Shown here piece by piece: positions 1 to 9,571 of a stretch of DNA of 64,000 nucleotides. Numbering within the stretch: position 1 is the stretch's first letter; every line of letters begins with the position of its first letter. Below the pieces are notes generated by a model. That model had not been told where the DNA came from, did not search any database, and saw only the letters and a program-made list of their open reading frames with translations. The translations under genes were made by a program, and so were the position numbers. Origin of the DNA: Sphaerolaimus hirsutus (Eukaryota > Nematoda > Chromadorea > Monhysterida > Sphaerolaimidae); contig OZ038453.1 in assembly GCA_964036195.1 (NCBI GenBank), forward strand, positions 5,099,469 to 5,163,468. Direction: 5' to 3'.

Positions 1-27
1 ATTGGCCCAGCGCAACAGATTGTACGT
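1..27 (-). pseudogene. Truncated gag N-terminus (copy 1)
   Basis: The first bases match the start of the minus-strand gag-like frame of copy 2 (50516 downward). The ATG used there is ACG here (27-25), so this copy has lost that start. The remainder lies left of the window. Confidence 0.5.
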
Positions 28-2074
28 TGATAATCACTCAGCGGCGGCTTGGCATTGATCAGGCACTCCACCGTTTACTGTAGTGAATAAAATGAACCAC
101 TCACGTCTGCTACCAAGTTGTCATGAATCTGTGTATTCTGCTGTTTTTCTGATTATACGAATCCAGAGAAGTTTGCCGTGCACTGCTTTTCCCTATCACA
201 CCACTTTACCACTTGCTTGTCTCTGGTGTGCACTGCACAGGGCCCGGAGGTCCAAAATGATGCTGTTAAGTTTAATGGAATGTGTCCGAAGACAGTTTTT
301 TGCAGAATGTTCAGTGATCCACTCAGGGATCACACTGCTCTATATCCCGCGGCACGCACACTGCTTACACTTAGCACAAGCAGCGCAGCAATTTAAAAGC
401 GATTGTTAATTGGCAACTAAAGGAGTACAGTTAGTATCAATACTCAAGAGGGGGTCCAAGTTGATTTGAGAAGAGAGTTTATTTTTTGGGCGATGGGAAT
501 ACGCCAAAGCAGCCAGACCAAGAGTCGAAGCAATCAAATTTCAAAGTTGCAGTGAAGTGTGAAAAAACAACAATTAGCTACTTATAAGGAGTAGCGAAGT
601 ACCATAATCGAAATGAATAAAAAAGGCTAAAAAGTATAACATCATAAAAGGCACATAATCACTGTCAATTCTGGTAAGCACTTAATAACATCGAAAGGCA
701 TAGGTAATGAAAAATGGTGTACATAAATAGATCAACTAAGTGTGCGGTAATTGCTAAATACATCAAAAAAGGTATCAAACATTAGCTTCACGTGACATGG
801 GGCTTAATTTAAGGAATAGTAAGTGTACAGAAAACAGGTAAATACTTCCATAACTACCTACTACTTACTACTTAACTGATACAACCTAAAACACCTATCA
901 AAGCAGTGCAATGCATATTTACACATAAAGGGAGTGAACAAAATAGAATCAATTAAATGTGAAATCATGAAAGTCATAGGAAATCAACCTGAATGATAAT
1001 TAAACAATTAAGATACAAGCTTACAAGAATCTACTAATTGCTAAAGATTAAGCTCATGAAAATTAGAGATCAGCGCAAACTAATATTTACAGGACTTCTA
1101 CATGTCAAGTGAAAGCTTTTTACAGGGGGGTTTGTATTCAAGAGTTACGGTAGCTAGCAGAATGCTCGCGAGCGCAGGTGCTTATCACCCTCAATGCCGT
1201 GACACATTATTATGATTATCCGGCCAGCTCACGCCCGTGAGAAAGGTATCGGCCAGCTGGCCTCACCCTTCCGAGTGTGTTGGGATATTTGTGCTGGGGC
1301 GGCAGAAAATGTATTTTTTGGACTGTGACTTGTTACTTGGGGCGTGATCAGGAGCTGTTTCTACCACACACCAATACTAGATGACACTGCTGACAATCTA
1401 GTCAACATGGGGAGAAACTTGGAACAGTTTGTATTTTGGTAAGGTTCAGTAAAAGTCATTGTTCCAGGATTCCTGGTCACCACCTACCTATCAGTCACAG
1501 TCTCCGCCTATGCCCAAAGATAAGTAAGAGTTGAATGTGCATTTGGCCGCCCAGAAAGTCACAACACTGTGCCAACAACTTCAAAAGTGTCCACATGCCA
1601 CGCCGCGGCATTTATATGAAATGTGAAATTCCCCTCTCACCTTGTGCCACGTGGAATGTAGTTTATGTACAAGCTAAAAAAACTTTAGCTAATTCTTAAT
1701 TAGGGGAAAACATTAATAGGAACTTTAATTGGATGTAAGGAAACAGAAAATGTGCAGAGCACTACAACCACAAAAACATGGAAAACTCGGTCTGCCAGTG
1801 TAGCGGGGTCGATCTTGTTGTGCAGTGCTCTGTCAGGGCACAGTGCAGCTCACCGCATGGCTGCACATGCCGCGCAGGCCCCGTAGACTACAAAAGTCGC
1901 CAAAATATCTGAGGGGGTGTATTCACATTATTAGTATACAAACTACCTTGCAGTTTACGTTACGTGAACTGTTATTGCATTTGGTTGTCTAAAATGTTGT
2001 GGGGCAGTGTTTTCCCATCGTAAAAAGTGGTCTTACAGCAGCCTGTATATTGAAAAAAAACACCGGGTGCCAGA
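28..2074. other. Non-coding part of the duplicated block
   Basis: Matches about 50518-52552. The short plus-strand frames near 83-409 and their counterparts near 50572-50880 overlap in two frames and resemble no family. I read the stretch as non-coding DNA upstream of the minus-strand gag remnant. I see no promoter, RNA gene or mobile element that I can support. Confidence 0.5.
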
Positions 2075-2082
2075 CCCATAGC

Positions 2083-2858
2083 TAGGGTTCAAACGATATG
2101 ACTTTTCAATATCGATATTCGATATTCTATATATTTTTTCTGAAACTCAATATTCAATATCGATACGATATGGAACCTCGATATTGATATTCGATATTTG
2201 ATATTAAAAAATGGTCGATATTCGATATTTCGATATTTTTGATATTCGATATTGCGATTTGCTTTTGGTATAGCAAGGCATATTTCAAGTGACATATTGT
2301 ATTTTCATGTGGTTGCACGCATGGTTAATCATATCTTTAGTTAAATGTGAATGGTACAAGTGATTTTAACAAGGTTTACATCACTCAAAAGTAGAACATG
2401 TAGAAAAAAACATGATGAATCAATGTGTATCAGACAAATAACAATTGGTAGATATTACAGTTCATACTGATACCTGATTGCTAAGGGCATGTTGCAAAAA
2501 ATAGAATATCAGCATTTTCTGGCTTCAAATTTAGCACTCCAACAAAAATGACATTATAAGTACTGTACTTTTACTCATCTAATACGATTCTCAGATCAGA
2601 TCAAGCACATCAGATCAATCATAAATATCTCAAAATGAAAATGATAACTTTTTTTAGGGACACAATATAGGTTCGATATATCGAAAAAATGGTCGATATT
2701 CGATATCGATATTCAATATTTTTTCAAAATTTTCGATATCGATATTCGATATTCGATATTTTTTCAAAATTTTCGATATCGATATTCGATATTCAATATA
2801 AAAAAAATGGTCGATATCCGATATTCGATATTCAATACGATATATCGTTTGAACCCTA
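2083..2858. mobile_element. Non-autonomous hAT-like element, TATCGA array
   Basis: The terminal inverted repeats are TAGGGTTCAAAC and GTTTGAACCCTA. The interior ends are dense arrays of ATCGATATTCGATATT-type repeats in inverted arrangement around an ordinary A+T-rich core. Flanks are cccatagc (2075-2082) and ccctagc (2859-2865), an 8-bp target duplication with one base lost. Copy 2 has the unoccupied site near 52558, which fixes both ends. There is no transposase frame. The TIR and 8-bp duplication fit the hAT superfamily; the assignment is inferred. Confidence 0.88.
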
Positions 2859-2967
2859 CCCTAGCTGAAATCAGGGGTAGCATTTTAGGGTAGGGGGTTG
2901 GCCTGCTGGCACATGTTTATAACTCGGGAACCGTTCAGTGAAAAATATTCAGATTTGGATATAATAT

Positions 2968-4326
2968 GGTTTCAGGTTGGGGCTAATTTCAAGTCCGAGC
3001 AAATTTGTCTACGACCCCCCTGACTGGAGATCGGGTGGGTCTATAAAAAGGTGGTCATTTTACATGTCTGATAGGGCATATTGATTTTGAAGCTTAATAA
3101 CTTGCCCATTTCTGGGCCGATTTCGATCGTGTAAATTTTAAATTATCGAGATCACCTGCAAATTTCATTTTTGTTGTCAAATAAGTGATTTCTGAACTTG
3201 GTATGTCCTTTTGACCCGGTTTTAGTCGCAAAAAGAAAAGATATCTGAACATGCTATCATATACTTCAGACAACGAGGATCCACATAAAAAAATAAGGTT
3301 CAATATCTCTTTCCAATCAAAAGTTATAGCACTTCAAACTTTTGCGTCCCATCCACGTAAATACTGTATATCCTCAAAATACCCCCCTCAAAATGAGCAC
3401 TATGAGTTTGTGGGCTGGGAAATGCATAACAGACGTTCAAAACACTTACTGTGTCACGTTAAAACATTGTTTATACCAACTACATCCTTATATAAAGCTG
3501 TAAAAACTTATAAATGGTGGTTATTGTTGCATTTTTCACGTTTTTCTCTCAACATTTTCACTCTCAAAAAATAAACCCCCGGGGGGTAATTCGAGGAAAT
3601 ACGATAACCACACGAAGAATGATGTGTGCAAGCAAATTCAAAACTTTGTATCTGGACAATTTCTCTGCCGATTTTCACCAATGAACACTTCAAATGATCA
3701 GAATAACGTGAATATTTCTTATACACTGGTTATCTGTACATTTAATTAAATTTTCCAAACGTTCAAATAAGGCAACCTCTTCTATGAAATTGTCATTATG
3801 AAAATGCATAGAGAAAATATGAGCAACTAAATAAAATATTCAGGTTTTTCTGATCATTTCAAGTGTTCATTGGTGTAAATCGACAGATAAATGATCGAGA
3901 TATGAACTTTGAATTTGGACACATTGTTCTTCATGTGGTTCTTTACATGGATAGGAGGCGACATTTTGTGCTTTAACTTTTGATTGGAAAAAGATATTGA
4001 ACTAATTTTTGTTTTGAATTAATCCTCGTTGTTTGAAGTATATGATAGCATGTTCAGAAATCCTTACTTTTTGCATTGAAAATCCAGGACAAAAGTGCAT
4101 ACAGGGTTTAGACATCACTTATCCGATAACAAAAATGATATTTGCAGGTTATCCCAATAATTTTAAGTGTTTAACAATTGAAATCAGACCAGAAATGGCA
4201 GAGTTATTAAGCTCCAATCTCAATATGAAGTATCGGCCATGTTGATTGACCACCTTTTTTTAGATCTCTACTCAGGGGGTTGTAGACAAATTTGCTCAGA
4301 CTTGTAATTAGCCTTGACCTGAAACC
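2968..4326. repeat. Large palindromic fold-back repeat
   Basis: The sequence from about 2968 returns in inverted orientation from 4326 backwards, with imperfect arms of several hundred bases. Both arms carry 'aaaaaggtggtc' or its complement and a run of C or G. A TA-flanked MITE sits inside (3364-3604). The same structure is in copy 2 (52665-54025), and a related palindrome is at 38368-39566. No protein is encoded. Confidence 0.72.
3364..3604. mobile_element. TA-flanked MITE (CTGTATATCC/poly-C type)
   Basis: The ends are CTGTATATCCTCAAAATACC and a complementary ...GGTAATTCGAGGAAATACGA, each bordered by TA (3362-3363, 3605-3606). It belongs to the CCGTATTACCTCGAAATACC family found several times in the window. 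The element is present at the same place in copy 2, so it predates the duplication. Confidence 0.7.
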
Positions 4327-5299
4327 ATGTAAAGTCGGTTTTGAGAAGACAACTTCTTCTGTTTTTGTTAACAAGGTCTTGAATGAGAATGATATGATTA
4401 ACTTCAACTCGCGACTAATTAATTGTTGATCTTAATTATCAAAGCAAGCTAAGTGTTGCAAAGTGCTACAAGGTTTGCAAGGAGTTTGTATTTAACTCCT
4501 CAACTCATAAATATATTACACATGTTTCAGTCTTTAAGCCATCTTCTCTTTTCCATGGCTTTCACCAATGCATGAAAGTTCATGTCATTAGGGCTGAAAT
4601 CATTACTCTGCCTCTCACTGAATTCTAGCATCAGTTTCATGACCAAATTCTAAAAATTCATGTCATCTGAATTGCAACTCTTGGCAATTAGCTGCCAACT
4701 GTATTTCCTAAACTGAATTCATGACTGAATTTTTGACTGACTTTATTAGACTGACTGCCTGATCCTTTTCATCCCACCTAATATAGAACAAGTCTCACAA
4801 GTTTATCTAGTCAATTCCCCAGGTGCACATCATCATGCGCTTACCCAATTTACATACACTTGTTGTGTTAACATAATCTCGCCTAGGGAATGTCACGTTT
4901 GTCACAAGGTTATATAAGATCAAATGACCACTCATCATGTGTATCAATTCTCCAGTGGCTGTTTCACAGCTGATGCACACATGTCCAAACTGTCATGGAT
5001 CAATCAAGGTGTTTCATGCATTGAGGAAATGAAGATCGCTCAGCTGTATTTCCATTTAGCCTTTGCATGACATTTACATGAATAGTATCAAGCTTTCATT
5101 ACAGTAGTAAATTCAGAGTAAAAATGAGGGCTTCAAAAGAAATTAATAGTTAGCGGAAAATTAGTACAAAAACAATTAAATATAAGTAAACAATTAGTTA
5201 ATTAGTTACAAGTTATTTTTCAATAAAGTAAAATTAGTAGTCTTACCTTACAACCAAATTACATCCAAATATGAACGTTTTTCACCAAGCTGTTCCCAA
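4327..5299. other. Non-coding A+T-rich stretch
   Basis: No coding frame, RNA gene or repeat is evident. Copy 2 carries the LTR retrotransposon at the site equivalent to about 5036 here, so this copy shows the empty target (gctc). Confidence 0.5.
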
Positions 5300-5682
5300 C
5301 ACAGCAAAAAATGGATCCGTGAAGCGTGTGGAAGCGGGCTGGATGCGCGTGAAGCGGCGCGCTTCCACACGCTTCCACACGCTTCCACCAACATCACGAA
5401 GTTCTGGGTGTAGTGTCTTCCACACGCTTCACCCAGCTTCACCGCGCGCTTCACGCGCATCCAAACATATGGAAGACACTTCACGGCGTTGGCGCTTCCA
5501 CACGCTTCCCCCGCGTATACATTTGTGTGGGAGCGCCATATTAAGAAGCGTGAAGTGCCTTCACGCAGATTTTCGTGATGTGTGTAGAAGCGCTGGCAAC
5601 TTGGTGAAGCGCTTGGGAAGTGTTGGCGTGAAGACACTTCCCGACGCTTCACCGCGCATCCACACACCCATTTTTTGCTGTG
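5300..5682. mobile_element. CACTA-like MITE with GAAGCGTGTG repeats
   Basis: The terminal inverted repeats are CACAGCAAAAAATGG and CCATTTTTTGCTGTG. The flanks repeat CAA (5297-5299 and 5683-5685). The interior is made of short GAAGCGTGTGG/CTTCCACACGCTTC units in both orientations. Copy 2 lacks the insertion near 59940. A 3-bp target duplication with CACAG ends fits the CACTA/EnSpm superfamily. The frames on both strands are translations of the repeats, not genes. Confidence 0.8.
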
Positions 5683-6019
5683 CAAGTTATAAACATGTGC
5701 CAGCAGGCCGACTCCCCTCCCCTAAAATGCTAACACCAATTTCAGCTATCGCTGGACCTCACTTAAACAACAAAATTTTCGAAACAATATTGATGTATAT
5801 GGCAACCCAAACTCAGGTGGGTCACCGACCTTCTCCAGCCTGTATATAGCAGTGGGGGGTGGGGGTATCGAGTATATAACCCCAAAATTTTGAATGAATT
5901 GCCCCACTACAGCTGGAGATATGGTATCCAGCACCAAGTCAGAAAGTGGGTGCTGGACCTGGCGTGCCCCCTGTTTAGTTGGAACAAACCCTGTTCTAAC
6001 ATGCCTTAAATATTGTTTT

Positions 6020-6127
6020 AACGTGTGTTCTGTATTACCCAGAACACAAACTACATCTAACTCTCTTTACACTCAATGGAGGGGGGGTTATTTTGAGGTT
6101 TATAGTGGCCATTTTGAGGGGGGGGGG
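6020..6127. repeat. Right-half fragment of a TA-type MITE, split by the LINE
   Basis: Similar to the right part of the MITEs at 27788-28206 and 37318-37740. Its end, tttcgtggaaatacggTA, lies at 18302-18319 on the far side of the LINE. In copy 2 the two parts are continuous (60265-60401). Confidence 0.65.
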
Positions 6128-6305
6128 TTTATTATTATTATTATTATTTCGTAATGGGATCCAGGGCCCTACCCCTTTGCAGGGTTTCGCCCTTCCCTCA
6201 CTAACACTCAATTCTTCACTCAATTTCACTCTATTTACACTCTATTTACAGCTGAGATAGTCAGCTCTGTTATCTATTGTCTGTATCAGATAGTTTTTAT
6301 CTAGT

Positions 6306-6755
6306 CTATCTGTCATGCAGATGACTTGTTCCATAGACCAATAATTTGTCAAGATCTCTCCTATGATTATGGCATACCGAGTAGCCGAGTGGATTACTAG
6401 CCCATTCGCACGGAACTGAGCATGTGACATTCTGTAGTTTTGCTCTTAGCTGTTCTGTCCCCTTGCACACATATAGTATGTGATGTAGATTCGCTACTAT
6501 TTTTGTATATTTGTTTGAGCACAGGCTGCATATCTTGTGGCCACCCTGACTCCGTGTGTGCAGGGCATTTAATCTTGCTCCGAACCAATTTAGTTCATTG
6601 TATCGAAGACCTTTAATCTCTATTGATTGTTCTTCATTATTTCTGTATGAAAGCGCCGTTTGACTCCGTAGAGTTTTCAGTGTCGCCGCTCTGCGCTTTC
6701 TATATATATGTGTCTTTATGTCCGCTTTAGTCAAAGTCTTTGTATCTATGTTCAA
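6306..6755 (-). pseudogene. LINE RT C-terminal fragment with CCHC-like motif, out of frame
   Basis: About 149 codons in the -1 frame relative to the reverse transcriptase, with no convincing start (TTG). It contains CSLCSNKYTKIVANLHHILY followed by VC, a Cys-Cys-His-Cys arrangement common at the C-terminus of LINE reverse transcriptase proteins. The A7 run at 6763-6769 lies at the junction. I take this as an indel; a programmed frameshift is less likely because the run is poorly placed in the zero frame. Confidence 0.7.
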
Positions 6756-6757
6756 AT

Positions 6758-8760
6758 CTATATTTTTTTGACACCCTCTCTTATAGTCCTCATAGTGTTA
6801 TCAACACGTAATCTCTTGTTTCCTGCAAGAGTACTGTCGATATCCCATGCTCTATATAGCCATCTAGTCTTGTCTACACGTGACATATAGTTATCAGTTG
6901 TTAGCACAAGTTGACAATATTTGTCTGAGGGCATTATTCCGTCAAGATCGTGTAGCAGTGCAGCACTGCTTGTTTTGGATGGCAATCTTGCAATACAGCG
7001 TAGTGTCCTAATATATATGCGGTCCATTTCCGTTACCGCGGTTTTAGATAAGCCAGTAATCTCAACTCCAAACATACTAGCTGGTTCAACATATGCCTTC
7101 CAGGTTATTTTTCCGTTATATATAGGCGCACCCGAGTTTCGAGCAGCAGATATTGCAAGACTTGATAATTGTTTCATTTTTGTCAATCGATTCGCTTTAT
7201 GTTCAGAAAATGGGTCAGGTCCTCTGTTGATTTGAACTCCCAAATATCTGATACTATCTGTCTCTTTCAATGAGTTGATAGTGGGGTGTTTTGGATCGCC
7301 AACTTGAAGTGGCCAGTCTCTTTTGGTACGTTTTGAGGTCCCCCACCGAAGTACTTCACTTTTAGTTGGATTAATAGATACACTCCAAGTCCAGGACCAT
7401 TCGCTGAAGACCTTTAGCAGTGTTTCCAGATCACTATCTTTACTCGCCAGCAGCACTATGTCATCTGCAAAGAACAGTGCTGGTATTTTGTCCTGGCCCG
7501 ACCCACATTTAGCACCACAGCCAGTGTCAAGTAGAACAGTCGCCAAGTCATGCATGTAGATTGCATATAGCGTCGGGCTTAATGCACAGCCTTGTGCAAC
7601 ACCTTGTGAGTACTCCAAGACTTCACTTTCATAACCGCCATATGTCATGATTGCTTTTGTTTTTGAATATACTCTCGATATTGCCCCTACAAGTATCTCA
7701 GGTATTCCCATTCTCCGCATTTTTTGCCATAACTTTTCTCTGTCTACGCGATCGAATGCTTTTACAGCGTCCACAAAGCAGGTAACAAACTCGTTACCGT
7801 TCGCTTGGGCATAATTATAGCATGTTTTTAATATTTGCACATTGTCAAGTGTTCTTCTACATGGTCGGAAACCTCCTTGCATTTCTGTGAGTGCGTTGGT
7901 ATCTTCTAGCCAGCGGATGAGGCGTTTGTTTATTATAGACATATAGACTTTTTTAACGTTACAGGACAACCCCAGGGTTCTGTAGTTTAGCAAGTTGCTC
8001 TTGTCTCCCTTCTTATGAAGAAGGATCATTTTGCATAGGGCCGCATCAACTGGAATCTCACCCCCATGTAGCCAATCATTAAATATGTCAAGTAGCTGTG
8101 ACATGTGTGTGTCACTCAAGAGTTTCAGATGTTCATGGAAGACCGACGTCGTCCCACCAGATTTATTGTTCTTCAGTTCATGTATGGCCACCTCTAGTTC
8201 AACCATATTTATTTCCATTGTCAATTTTTTCTTTTGTTTATAGCTTGATTGAATAGGTTTCACCGAATCTGCTGTAATTTGTGAAACTTCTTGACCTGGA
8301 TTTTTGCTCATAACCACTGACCAAGCCTTTTCTAATTCACGTTTCATCTCAATATCATTGGATACAGGTTTGCCGTCATTCGAATGGATTGTGTGGGTTA
8401 CTCCTTTGTCTCCCTGCCTTATATCATTGACTCGTTGATATACCACATTTATTTCAGTCGCTGGACCCATTTTTGCAAGTTTTTGTATTGCATTGTCTTT
8501 GCGATTTTTTTCTTCCTCATTTTTTAGTTTGATAAGCCGTCTTCTCTCCATGTGCAATTGATTGAATAACTGTTCTATTTCATATTTCTCAACCGAACTC
8601 ATTGCCCCTGCCTTTGTTGCAGTTTCCTTTCTTTTAATCCGCCTTCTCAGTTTAGCAATTATCTTTCCTTGTTTGCGTATGCACACAGGAACCAAGGGCG
8701 GTTTTTGTGTCTCCACTCCCACTAATGCAGCGTCAGGAATGCCATGTATGACATCATCAT
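6758..8760 (-). CDS. LINE reverse transcriptase (C-terminal part of endonuclease-RT frame)
   Basis: After a basic and Glu-rich linker (KLRRRIKRKE; RRRLIKLKNEEEKNRKD) come the reverse transcriptase blocks: a finger motif (CKMILLHKKGDKSNLLNYR), GGFRPCRRTLDNVQ, the first catalytic Asp in FVDAVKAFDRVDREKLW, QGVAQGCALSPTLYAIYMHD, the catalytic FFADDIVLL, and SINPTKSEVLRWG. The FADD box and order are standard for LINEs. The open frame also continues upstream into the hAT-like element to about 9001, which is not original. The frame stops at 6758 beside an A7 run; the C-terminal domain continues in another frame. Confidence 0.93.
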
Positions 8761-9571
8761 TAGGGTTCAAACGGGACCAGTTTTTCGGACCGGGACCGGG
8801 ACCGGGACCAGAAATTTTTCTTATCGGGACCGGGACCGGGACCGGGACTAGGTGGTCGGGACCGGGACCGGGACCGGGACTGGCATTTTTCAATTGTCGG
8901 GACCGGGTCCGGGACCGGGACTGGAGCATCCGGACCGGGACCAGGATTTGCCGAACCAGGTACCAGGACCACAGCCCCCTTTTGAGCCCTATCGGGACCA
9001 ATAACCATTTGAATGCATATTTTCAGAAGTTTCATACGATTTTCACACTTCATTCAATCAAAATTGTCATCAAAAATATAATAAAAGTCACAAAATTCAA
9101 TTGAGTCACAAAAAAGGACATAATGCACGAAAATTATGACAGTGAGTATTGATACATAAGCTGGTGCAGTGCTTTCTGAAGGAAAATAAATTTTTCAGCC
9201 TTCTCTGATGTCAAACATGAATGAGAATTTTTGGAACTCACCAAAAAAAACGTCAAAAATTCGTCGACGGAATTAGAATGCGCCGACTGGCGCGAATTTT
9301 TTTCGAATTTTACAAGTATTTAAAAGGCAAAATTTGGATCCAGTCCAGTCAATTTTTATTATCGGGACCGCTGAAAAATTTCGGGTCCGGGACCGGGACC
9401 GGGACTGGGTGGTCGGGACCGGGACCGGGACCGGGACTGGCCTTTTTCAATTGTCGGGACCGGGACCGGGACCGGGACTGGGGTGTCGGGACCGGGACCG
9501 GGACCGGGACCGCCCCAGTCCCGACTTTTTGCCGAACCATGTACCGGGACCGCGGTCCCGTTTGAACCCTA
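8761..9571. mobile_element. Non-autonomous hAT-like element, GGGACC array, inside the LINE
   Basis: The terminal inverted repeats are TAGGGTTCAAACGGGACC and its complement. The exact 8-bp target duplication is ATCATCAT (8753-8760, 9572-9579). Both ends carry arrays of GGGACC units; the core is A+T-rich and non-coding. Insert plus duplication is 819 bp, a multiple of three, and the frames on the two sides are in register across it. It has the same terminal 12 bases as the element at 2083-2858 but a different internal array. Confidence 0.93.

Noticed and set aside
83-409. Small frames at 83-409 and 50572-50885
   Set aside because: Two frames overlap on the same strand, no domain is visible, and differences between the copies fall at all codon positions.
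5248-5849. Two overlapping frames of 145 and 192 codons on opposite strands
   Set aside because: They read through the GAAGCGTGTG repeats of the CACTA-like MITE and are absent from copy 2.
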